From contig JBBPSI010000258.1 of NCBI GenBank assembly GCA_038093515.1, forward strand, positions 1 to 33,325: DNA of 33,325 bases, written 5' to 3'. The stretch is from Butyriboletus loyo. Taxonomy: Eukaryota > Basidiomycota > Agaricomycetes > Boletales > Boletaceae. How positions within the stretch are numbered: the first letter of the stretch is position 1; every line of letters begins with the position of its first letter. Both the position numbers and the translations under genes were made by a program. The notes under the pieces are model-generated. The model searched no databases. It saw only the letters and a program-made list of their open reading frames with translations, and was not told the origin of the DNA. Shown piece after piece: positions 19,911 to 27,709 of the stretch.

Positions 19911-20441
19911 CTCCCATCTGTCTCCCCAGAAGGGTCTGCCCCTGCTGCCCCAACAGCACCTCACTCCCTGCTGGAACTGACAGGTGCAGAGCTGCCAACG
20001 TTGCCACCCTGCGGGACACCCCCGCCAGGTAGTGCCATATCTCATGGCTCCACAGTGGGCTCCTCCACACCATGCTAGAGCGAGCAGGAGCCTCACCAAT
20101 GCAGCCCGCCAGCATCACCACCCCCTTCATCAGAAGCACCCCAAGCACCGTGGGCTCCATCATACCCACCAATCAAGTCGCTCGATGTGGCAACAGAGGA
20201 TGAGTGGGAGTCATCAGCAGGGAAGGAGGGAGACGAGGTGCAGGGAGATGATGCAATCCCAGGAGATGGGGAAGGTAAGTCTCCTGCTGATGCAGCTGTG
20301 GAGATGGAAGAGCGGGAGGAGCAGATGGACATCACAGACGACAATGCCGCAGGATGTCAGGAGGAGGAAGGAATTGCGGTTCTGCCCAAGGAAAGGATGG
20401 AGGTGGTAGATAGCAATGTATATCTAGGCAGGGACCTGTAG
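19911..20441 (+). pseudogene. Unknown Cys-motif protein, C-terminal segment
   Basis: Frame continues as SVSPEGSAPAAPTAPHSLLE, a Pro-rich linker, a TAG at about 20076-20078, then SPPASPPPSSEAPQAPWAPS, IKSLDVATEDEWESSAGKEG, an acidic tail (EMEEREEQMDITDDN) and a terminal stop at 20439-20441. Together with the upstream segments this gives a low-complexity protein with a Cys block, an acidic region and Pro-rich linkers. I know no function. It could belong to a lineage-specific or transposon-linked family. Confidence 0.45.
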
Positions 20442-20807
20442 AAGTAGCATTTTACCTTGTACATATTTATTTTCTCAATCAATTTGCTGTCAGAATATTT
20501 ATAAAAGAAATCTAATTGTGAGGATGATGGTGACAGGCCCATATGCTACAAGAATTCTAACCAAGCCTACGTATGTATGTACTAGGGGATGGTTAGTTTA
20601 GTGGATGTTCTGCCTTTTTGAACCCCTTTTCACTGGTGTTTTGACCTCTGCATCAACAGGAATCAGCGCCTTGCAGGCATGTAATGACTTATGCACTGCT
20701 GTATTCTCTGCGGATATCCTCTGCTGTTTGGCAATTGGTGGGGTTGTGGGCCTGGGTGGGGAGGTGTATCATTCCATCACATCTCCAACTGAGTCTTCCA
20801 ATTGCAG
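20442..20807. other. Non-coding stretch between unknown genes
   Basis: No supportable gene. It lies between the ends of the plus-strand Cys-motif gene and the minus-strand unknown gene, so it is a convergent intergenic region. Confidence 0.4.
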
Positions 20808-22322
20808 CTAATGTGCAGTTTTCCTCTTGCAGGAAGGCCTCACAGCTGGTTCTGGGGCAGAACTGCCCCCTTGGGTGATTGGCGGTACTTGTGCCACCCA
20901 TTTCTGCTTAGGATCTGATGTCAATGCCCCTGGATGTTTACCATTGGCCCCCTTATGCTTAGCGGATGCAGCAACTGTTTTCCTGATCCTTGCAATGTTG
21001 GCCTCAGGATATGCAGCTGCAGGCTTTGGCAGAGGGTCTGCTGCCCCCACTGATGGCTCTGATGGCATTGACCACTGACCCCAGAGAATACCCCAGCCTG
21101 CTGTGGCAGGTGGAGGGGAATTATCCACTGTGGCTGCAATTTGCAGGCATAAATTGCAGGGGCGCTTTGCCCCTCTAGGAGCCATCCTAGACATCCCTGC
21201 TTTGGGGCCCACCCCACTCCCTACCTCCTGCCCTGTGTCATCCCCATAATTCACCACCACCTCCTCACCACCTTGCCCCATGCCCTTCTGCAGCTCTCCT
21301 GACTCATCCAGCCAATGGTGAAATTCAAATACATCCTAGGGGTGGCTTGTCTGACATTCTTGAATCAGGCAGATGAAGCGCAATGCCTCTGCAGTTCTCA
21401 TATGGCTGGGGTCATTGGGGAATTTGAAGTCTGGGGGGAGATGCACCTCCATGATGAGATTGTGTGTGTTATGAAGCAACCAAAGGACTAAGCCAATTGG
21501 AATACCAAGTTACAAGCAGTTCCACCTCAGTTGCAGCAGTACACCAACTACTGGCAAGTATGAATGACCTTAATCCTCAACTGTTACCAGTGAATAGACA
21601 AGTGGTTAAAGCTAGAGAATCCTAGCCCAAACCACAAGCCTTATATATTACAGAGAACTGCACATGGACCAAGCAGTATGTGAGACTAATTACTATACAA
21701 GTACATACAAGTAGAAGTACAGGGTCGACAGAGATTAAATAGAAGTGATGGCAATCAGAAAGAAGAGAAGACAAACGGAGATTAAATACATGAGGTGTGA
21801 TGTCACAGAGTCTGGGCCAGTCTGGACCATGATGTCATATGCTTAGTCAGCCTATGATCACATGTATAATCCCACAATCATGTGCACTAAGTCATGTGAC
21901 CTTTGAAAGTGAAATCGAAAGTTCTAAGTCCAATGTTCTACGTGTAAAAGGTTGTTATAAGATATACAGTTATAACAGTGTGCGCGGGTGGGGAGCCTCT
22001 TGAATGGAGCATTAGCAGAGGGCCAACCACAGGCTTTTCCTTTCATAGTCATCAATAAACCTTTCCTAAAATCATGGCAAGCAGGCTTACAGTAATGAGT
22101 GGTCAGAAATCCGTGAACCATAGATTGAAGGCTGTCCCTTGAGACATTGTCCAAGGCTCCAATCCAGATCAACCCATCTCTGCAGGTTATAGTGGAGACA
22201 TGGTCCACCTTAGCTGCCTGTGAGTCCATTGTATTTCCTTCTGACATATCATCTATCCTGACAACCCATGTCCTGCTTCTGATGGAATTCTCCCTGTCAT
22301 ATTTGATGTGATGCCAACACAT
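20808..22322 (-). pseudogene. Unknown protein, split by a family A LTR
   Basis: On minus from about 22322: MCWHHIKYDRENSIRS, TWVVRIDDMSEG, TCRDGLIWIGALDNVSRDSL and KACGWPSANAPFKRLPTRA. After removal of the LTR (21467-21977) it continues in frame as HNLIMEVHLPPDFKFPNDPS, MRTAEALRFICLIQECQTSHP, a TAG (21336-21338), DVFEFHHWLDESGELQK and a basic, Pro/Ala-rich tail ending KRKTAH. I do not recognise the family. It is divergently arranged to the KDZ transposase gene, about 100 bp away, and may be an accessory ORF of that transposon, but this is only suggested by position. Confidence 0.45.
21467..21977 (-). mobile_element. Solo LTR, family A, copy 5
   Basis: Reverse orientation, TGTTA...TAACA ends, exact duplication gtgtg at 21462-21466 and 21978-21982. 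It splits the unknown minus-strand gene. Confidence 0.94.
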
Positions 22323-22419
22323 TACAGCAATATGTTAGTCACCTCTATGGTGCAAGAGCTTCATACAGCATCTGCACACAGAGTGAATACCTCATCTTGA
22401 GCTCCAAAACCTTCTAAAC

Positions 22420-22862
22420 ATGAAGGGTAAACCAATAAAACATTCAAAGAAGGTCACTTGGGTCACTTGGGAAACCAAGCAGTCCACTAGAGGATCCAAA
22501 ACCTCTTTGCTTCCAATCAGCAATGCCATAGAAACTCCATCTAGAAAGAAATCTTGCTCCACACCCTCTTCCCCAATAAAGCCTACTCCCTCCACCTCCA
22601 ATGCTGCAATACCCCCTGTCTTTGATGGTAACCCAGAGTTTGATGATGGGATCCAAGACTTTGAGTTCATACCAAGGCTCAGACTCCCTACCAAGGTTTA
22701 TTTCCCATTACATAGAAATCCCTATAGCTCATCATTCTCAAAGGACCCAGAATGATTATCTCCACCAGTGGGTCAATAGCAAAGATCTGTATTTGAAAAT
22801 CCTACTTGATATGGAAGCCCCACCTGATCCTATGAAATGCTCAATATGTGAGGGGAATGAGA
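22420..22862 (+). pseudogene. KDZ transposase, segment 1 (N-terminus)
   Basis: Starts at ATG 22420 with a basic, Ser/Pro/Thr-rich region, then changes frame (intron or indel between about 22690 and 22745) into QNDYLHQWVNSKDLYLKILL and MKCSICEGNE. This is the typical lead-in to the Cys-rich CxC2-type zinc region of Agaricomycete KDZ transposases. A mariner element is inserted at the TA of codon ATA. Removing it gives GNEI-YRCSDC in frame with segment 2. Confidence 0.85.
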
Positions 22863-22864
22863 TA

Positions 22865-23059
22865 CAGTGGCTCAAAAAACTGTCCGCATGTTCGCATGTT
22901 TTACATTAAATACTATTCAATGCAATAACCCCTGATCCTAACCCTAGGCAGTGGGTGTATGAAATAAGGTACCCACCATTGGCCCTCTATTGGCCCAGGA
23001 ATCAGGTAATATGGATAGGATTTGATGGAATGTCAGCTATTTTAAAATGACAGGTCATG
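22865..23059 (+). repeat. Left terminal inverted repeat, mariner copy 2
   Basis: About 195 bp, cagtggctc...gacaggtcatg, pairing with 24239-24433. Confidence 0.9.
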
Positions 23060-23073
23060 CAAAATCCAACTAT

Positions 23074-24072
23074 CTAGTATTTGGTATGAGCTCCCTTGGC
23101 CTTGATAACTGCTTCAACTCTTCTAGGCATGCTTTCCATCCATTTGTGACACTGTTCCACAGAAATATTCCCCCACTCTACCAACACCCTTTCCCATAAT
23201 TGATGAATTCCTATAGGAGCACTATTATAAGCTGAGAGACATCTTTTGAGGTGATTCCAAGTGTGTTCAATGGGGTTGAGGTCTGGAGATTGTGCAGGCC
23301 AATCCAGAAGCTTGATTCCTTGCTCCTCAAACCAATTCTGGGCTCTTTTGGAGATATGTTTGGAATCATTATTCTGCTGAAAAATGATATCATGTTGAGG
23401 AATTCCAGATTTCTCCATGTGTTATAGCAATTCTTCCTCTAGAATTTACACATACTGTTCACCATCCATCCTCCCCTCAACCTCACTTAAAGCCCCCACT
23501 CAATTGAACCCTATACCATCAGGAAATTTGCTCCAAACTTGACTGTACCTTTAGCCTCTCTGGCAGTTAGACACTCTCTCTTCTTGTTCCACACATACAC
23601 TCCTGTCCATCTGACCCAATTCTATTTATTTTGGTCTCATCTGACCAAATAATCCTCTTCCAGTCCTTATTGATACTTGAGAGCAAAGGCAAATCATCTT
23701 TTTCTAGGGCTGATTGGAAGAAGACATTTCTTCTTCTTCATCACAGCCTTTGAATGCACCCTCCTTGAGGTCTTTTCTCACTGTATGTGAGGGGATGGGA
23801 GGTTCAATGATGTAATTGATGAAATTTGTAGCCTGGACTGCATTTTTGGCCTTCCCAGTAATGATTTGCTGGACAATAGCACATTTGTTAGTAGGAGTAA
23901 GCTTAGAAGGACAGCCAGCATGAAGCTTCTCCTTGTCAGGTTGGATCTTTTGGAGTACTCTAGCCACAGTAGACTTCCCTAGGCCAGTCTTGGAGGCAAT
24001 CTTCCTAGTTGAAAGGCCAAGAGAGGAGAAAGAGATAATATTTTGTCTTAGAGAGGTGGAAATGGATTTCAT
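23074..24072 (-). pseudogene. Tc1/mariner transposase, copy 2, inactive
   Basis: ATG 24070-24072 begins MKSISTSLRQNIISFSSLG, then a helix-turn-helix (STRKIASKTGLGKSTVARVL) and a second DNA-binding segment. The catalytic core follows after frameshifts: WSDETKIN near 23628, QQNND where the second catalytic Asp is expected, and QSPDLNPIEH with the final Glu, ending AHTKY at 23074. First and last segments are in the same frame; stops and net frame changes lie between 23419 and 23703. The Asp-to-Asn change is shared with copy 1. Confidence 0.9.
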
Positions 24073-24238
24073 GGTGACAATGAGAAAATGAACATAAGAG
24101 GATGGGGTTTATATATGTTGGCTGACACTCAGTTACATAAAGTTGACATAATAGGACCCTTGATGTATGTATGTAATGATATTACAGCATCTAGGGTCTA
24201 ATATATGTGATCAAAACCTAAAGTCAAACAACTGTCTG

Positions 24239-24433
24239 CATGACCTGTCATTTTAAAATAGCTGACATTCCATCAAACCTTATCTATATTACCTGATTCC
24301 TGGGCCAATAGAAGGCCAAGGGTGGGTACCATATTTCATACACCCACCACCTAGGGTTAGGATCAGGGGTTATTTCATTGAGTGGTATTTAATGTAAAAC
24401 ATGCAAACATGTGGACAGTTTTTTGAGCCACTG
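24239..24433 (-). repeat. Right terminal inverted repeat, mariner copy 2
   Basis: Inverted partner of 22865-23059. An inward-pointing, eroded copy of the terminal motif (caaacaactgtctgcatg) lies just inside it. Confidence 0.9.
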
Positions 24434-25095
24434 TATATAGATGCTCTGATTGCTTTGGACAACCCCTTTGTTGCACCCTCTGTTGCAGAGCCCAGCACAG
24501 GCATCTTCCATTTCATAGGATTGGGCAGTGGACAGGGTCTTTCTTTGAGACCTCATCACTCTGCCTTGTGAGTCTCATCTCCAATATCTCCACTCAACTC
24601 ACTGATGACCTGCAGGCTGGCCATGAAATCCATCTTGGCCATGGTGGACATCCCTGCCCAATCAGTGGGCTGGCTGTGGGCTCAGCAGATGACATTCCAA
24701 TTCAAATGGAGGATGCAGAATTCATGGATGAACCATCAGGAGACATCCCTGCCTATTTGAAACCTCTGCCCGGGTCAGACTACCTTACAGTCGTAGATGT
24801 TAGCAGAATCCATTTTGTCTCTGTCAACTACTGTGCCTGTCCACAATCCACAGCATATCACATCCAGCTCCTTCAGGCAAGGCTCTTTCCATCCACAATT
24901 GACAACCCCAGGACCACCTTCACATTCTCTGTCCTGGATGATTTTATCTGGGATAATCTGGAATGAGGAACATCAGCAAGCAACTATTATAGTAAGCTCT
25001 GCAGGATCACATCCAATATTTTCCCGCATCTTGTCACAGTGAGTTACATCATCTCCGCCATGAGTTGGCAGGCATTCATGGCCCCCCAGGATAGG
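24434..25095 (+). pseudogene. KDZ transposase, segment 2 (CxC2-like zinc region)
   Basis: Continues YRCSDCFGQPLCCTLCCRAQ, then HRHLPFHRIGQWTGSFFE. An intron (24568-24615, 48 nt) precedes HEIHLGHGGHPCP. A linker follows, then YLTVVDVSRIHFVSVNYCAC and YHIQLLQARLFPSTIDNPRT, TFTFSVLDDFIWDNLE, an in-frame TGA (24964-24966), and SNYYSKLCRITSNIFPHLVT. A 51-nt intron (25039-25089) ends 6 bases before the Gypsy-A insertion. The His/Cys-rich core and the C.C...HIQLL pattern are typical of the CxC2 region of KDZ proteins. Confidence 0.88.
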
Positions 25096-25590
25096 TGTTA
25101 TAATCGTATCTCTTATAACTATCTTTTGCATTTGGACTTCGTCATATTTCTCTTTCAAAGGTCATGTGACTTAGTGCACATGATCGTGGGATTATACATG
25201 TGACCACAGGCTGACTAAGCATATGATGTCATGATCCAGACTGGCCCAGACTCTATGACGTCATGCCTCATGTATTTAATCTCTGTTTGCTTCTCTTCTT
25301 TTTGATCACCATCAACTTCTACTTCTCATCATTGTCGACCCGTGACTCACTTCGTATATACTTGTATAGTAACTAGTCTCACGCACTGCTTGGTCTGTGC
25401 GCATTCCCTTGTAATATAAAAAGGGCTTGTGGTTGCAGCTAGGATTCCCTAGCTTTAACCACTTGTCTATTCACTGGCAACAGTTGAGAGATTAAGGTCC
25501 TGAGCTATTCCTCATTACCATCGCCAGTACCTGTGTAGTACTGCAACAGTTGCGGAACCCCGTGTGCCTGATAACTTCGTTGTCATAACA
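25096..25590 (+). repeat. Gypsy-A 5' LTR
   Basis: TGTTA...TAACA, 495 bp. Differs from the 3' LTR by about sixteen transitions and one A indel by eye. Most differences are CG versus TG or CA. TATA at 25415-25423; predicted transcript start 25451. Confidence 0.96.
25390..25423 (+). promoter_or_regulatory. LTR core promoter: TGGTCTGTGC motif plus TATA
   Basis: ttggtctgtgcgca (25390-25403), 11 nt, then tataaaaag (25415-25423). The predicted RNA start AGCTTTAACCA begins 36 bases after the first T of the TATA box. Confidence 0.65.
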
Positions 25591-25592
25591 CT

Positions 25593-25603
25593 TGGTTAAA
25601 GCT
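25593..25603 (+). promoter_or_regulatory. Primer-binding site of self-priming type
   Basis: tggttaaagct, two bases after the LTR end, is the exact reverse complement of agctttaacca at 25451-25461 in the LTR, near the expected RNA 5' end. An 11-nt match between the RNA start and the primer-binding site is the signature of Tf1-like self-priming, in which the first 11 nt of the transcript, not a tRNA, prime minus-strand synthesis. The primer strand ends in CCA as a tRNA would, so a tRNA primer is the alternative. Confidence 0.7.
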
Positions 25604-26215
25604 TCTGATACACACCCGGTTCCCAGGGCAGGGATAGTTTCCATCGCACATACCAGTAGGCTTCCGCTTGAAGGAGCAGTCTTTCCGCTTAGGAAACCAT
25701 ACCCAGAATCCAGGGTTAAGGATCGTCACTGGGTGTTCACCAGTTTTCAATTTCGTTTCACCCCCGCGCCTTTAGGGGAGCTCCTTGGAAGAGCAGTACT
25801 TGTGTCTCGGCAGTAGCACCTGTAAATTCATTCTCAGATGCTCCCTTTGGAGTTGTTAGTCCGTGTCAGGGTCGAGCCTGATTTGGAAAGTGCAACTTAG
25901 GGACCCCCAAATCCCTTTGGCTGAGCAATTCTCCGAGTAGTCCCTGTGGTAACACGGGAGGTAAAAGAAAAAACCCTTCATCATTTGTCAACTAGTAGTA
26001 AAAAAGTTTTCACCTGTATCAGTTCATTATCGAACCAAACTTCGTCGGAGATACTACCTCCGTTCGAAAAAATATTTCTTTCGCTCTACTTGCTGTAGAA
26101 TTCCCCAGAGTTCCTTTGGAAGATAGGGGACAGTAAGGAAGTCTATATCTCATAGCTTCTTTTTTGTATTTGCCGAAGAAAACCGGTTCTTGCTGAAGAA
26201 AATTAAATCTTGCCG
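25604..26215 (+). other. Gypsy-A leader
   Basis: Untranslated leader between the primer-binding site and the first plausible gag-frame ATG (26216). Near its end a 12-nt phrase (c/t)ttgc(c/t)ga(a/t)gaa occurs three times (about 26169, 26189 and 26209), the last overlapping the ATG. The 74-codon ORF at 25592-25816 has no recognisable content. Confidence 0.5.
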
Positions 26216-26512
26216 ATGAACTACTTTGGAGTATTCGTCTTCACAACAATCGCCGTCTACATCATTTTCGTTACCACTCTTGTAATCGCGCTTAAAGTTT
26301 TCAACACAATCGTTGTGAAACAAACTCAACCTTACACCATCACCCTATCCTTTAACCGAAACAAATTCACCGCCAAACTTTCCTTCCCTACCGTACAGCA
26401 CCCCCAAGGTGACGGTGAATTATCTGACCATGAGTGGGACCAACAAACTTGGAATTAGATCAATCTGGGTTCAGAAACGTCGGAAGATTTCCTGGTAGAC
26501 GACGAAAAGAGA
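26216..26512 (+). CDS. Gag N-terminal extension with membrane segment (or separate small ORF)
   Basis: From ATG 26216, 80 codons run to a TAG at 26456-26458. Residues 1-28 are a strongly hydrophobic helix (MNYFGVFVFTTIAVYIIFV...), followed by a basic/Thr-rich part and an acidic end (GDGELSDHEWDQQ). The frame is the same as gag, and the 18 codons between the TAG and the gag ATG at 26513 are open and also acidic (SETSEDFLVDDEKR). This suggests one longer gag with a nonsense mutation. A separate small membrane ORF is the alternative. Membrane-spanning N-termini are not typical of Gypsy gag. Confidence 0.45.
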
Positions 26513-27709
26513 ATGTCAGATCCAGGGCCTTCCCACACTCCACATGCCCCCGCCCCAGGATTCGACGACCAAACCCTACATGCCCTCTTCGCGCAGTGGA
26601 TGGAAAAAGATCAGCAAGGAGGAATTTCAAAGAAGGTTGCTGACCCAGGAGAATGGGATGGCGATCAGGAAAAATTCCACCACTGGTGGACCTCCCTCAA
26701 GGTCTGGGTCTCCATCAATAATTGGAAGACCGACAAACTCCGGACCATGGCAGTTCTTAGCCGCATTAAGGGAAAGGGCCAAGACTTTTCTCAAATCCTC
26801 TTAGAAGACTACGTCACCGACAAGGAAAAATACATCGACCCCAAAGATAGACCTAGGGGAAAAAAGGGAGATCTGGCATGGCCCGAATGGGACACCCTTC
26901 AGGACACCATATGGAGTCACTTCCAGATCGACATCTTGGCACATCAGGCGTTGATCAAATTAACGGCCCTTACCCAGGGTCAACAACAAATCGATGGATT
27001 CCTTGAGAGGTTCAAGGTCCTCTATCGTCAATCAGAGTGTGAGCCGAAACATGCGGTTGAACTCCTCAAGCGTGCTGTAAAGTATGAAGTATACAAGCAG
27101 GTTTGCTTGACCGTCAACGAAGATACATTGACAGATTTCTCCCTCCTTACAGAGGAAATTCGGAGGATGGGCCGAGTCTTCGAGCAGATGCAGGCCAAAA
27201 GGGGTAACGGGCAAGCCCGACAATGGCGTCCTTATTCCCAACAGCCGCAACGTAGTTACCCGGCTCCTAAAGGACCTCCTCCTGGCTATACTGCTGTCGG
27301 GACTCAACCAGGGCGTGGCGCCCTGATGGATCTTAGTGCCCAGCAATCAGGTCCCGAAACTAGGACTTGTTTTGGCTGCGGCAACGTCGGGCACATCCAC
27401 CCCAATTGTCCTCAGAACCCTAACCGTCGGGACAAAGCCGGTTCCAACGCTCGCCCGAAAGTACGGCAGCAATGGATTCAGCAAGCCGACGGAACTTACG
27501 TACAAGGATGGGTTCCAATCAACTCCGCGGAGGTAACCCCTCCAAACAATTATCAGTCAAGGCCTTTACCGGCACCACCTGTGGTTGAAGCACCACAACA
27601 AGGAGAAACCTCCCAGCGCGCCGCGTATATGGGAGAAGATGCTAGAGCTTACTGGGTGGACTTGTTCGCTTGTGAAGCAAAGGAAAAGGCCGCATGGTCT
27701 TTAAAATAA
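26513..27709 (+). CDS. gag: Gag protein of Gypsy-A
   Basis: 398 codons from ATG 26513. A Pro-rich start (PSHTPHAPAPGFDD) is followed by a helical capsid-like region (about residues 45-235) with WWTSLKVWVSINNWKTDKLR, WSHFQIDILAHQALIKLTAL and LERFKVLYRQSECEPKHAVE, typical of Retrotrans_gag. After a Pro/Gln linker there is a CCHC zinc knuckle CFGCGNVGHIHPNC (C286, C289, H294, C299). Gag packages the RNA and forms the particle. The frame ends at TAA 27707-27709, 16 bases after the pol ATG at 27694, overlapping it in the -1 frame. Confidence 0.92.
   Translation: MSDPGPSHTPHAPAPGFDDQTLHALFAQWMEKDQQGGISKKVADPGEWDGDQEKFHHWWTSLKVWVSINNWKTDKLRTMAVLSRIKGKGQDFSQILLEDYVTDKEKYIDPKDRPRGKKGDLAWPEWDTLQDTIWSHFQIDILAHQALIKLTALTQGQQQIDGFLERFKVLYRQSECEPKHAVELLKRAVKYEVYKQVCLTVNEDTLTDFSLLTEEIRRMGRVFEQMQAKRGNGQARQWRPYSQQPQRSYPAPKGPPPGYTAVGTQPGRGALMDLSAQQSGPETRTCFGCGNVGHIHPNCPQNPNRRDKAGSNARPKVRQQWIQQADGTYVQGWVPINSAEVTPPNNYQSRPLPAPPVVEAPQQGETSQRAAYMGEDARAYWVDLFACEAKEKAAWSLK

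Larger units (their letters stand above)
22865..24433 (-). mobile_element. Tc1/mariner element, copy 2 (1,569 bp, TA duplication)
   Basis: Same termini and exactly the same length as copy 1. TA flanks it at 22863-22864 and 24434-24435. Terminal inverted repeats are 22865-23059 and 24239-24433. It interrupts the KDZ transposase gene. Confidence 0.96.

Noticed and set aside
25590..25640. tRNA-like text in the Gypsy-A leader (ggttaaagcttctgatacac...ggttc)
   Set aside because: It resembles D-arm and T-arm phrases but no acceptor stem or full cloverleaf can be drawn. The exact self-priming match explains the first part better.
25592..25816. 74-codon ORF right after the 5' LTR
   Set aside because: It starts on a non-ATG codon inside the primer site region and has no recognisable content; the leader is more likely untranslated.
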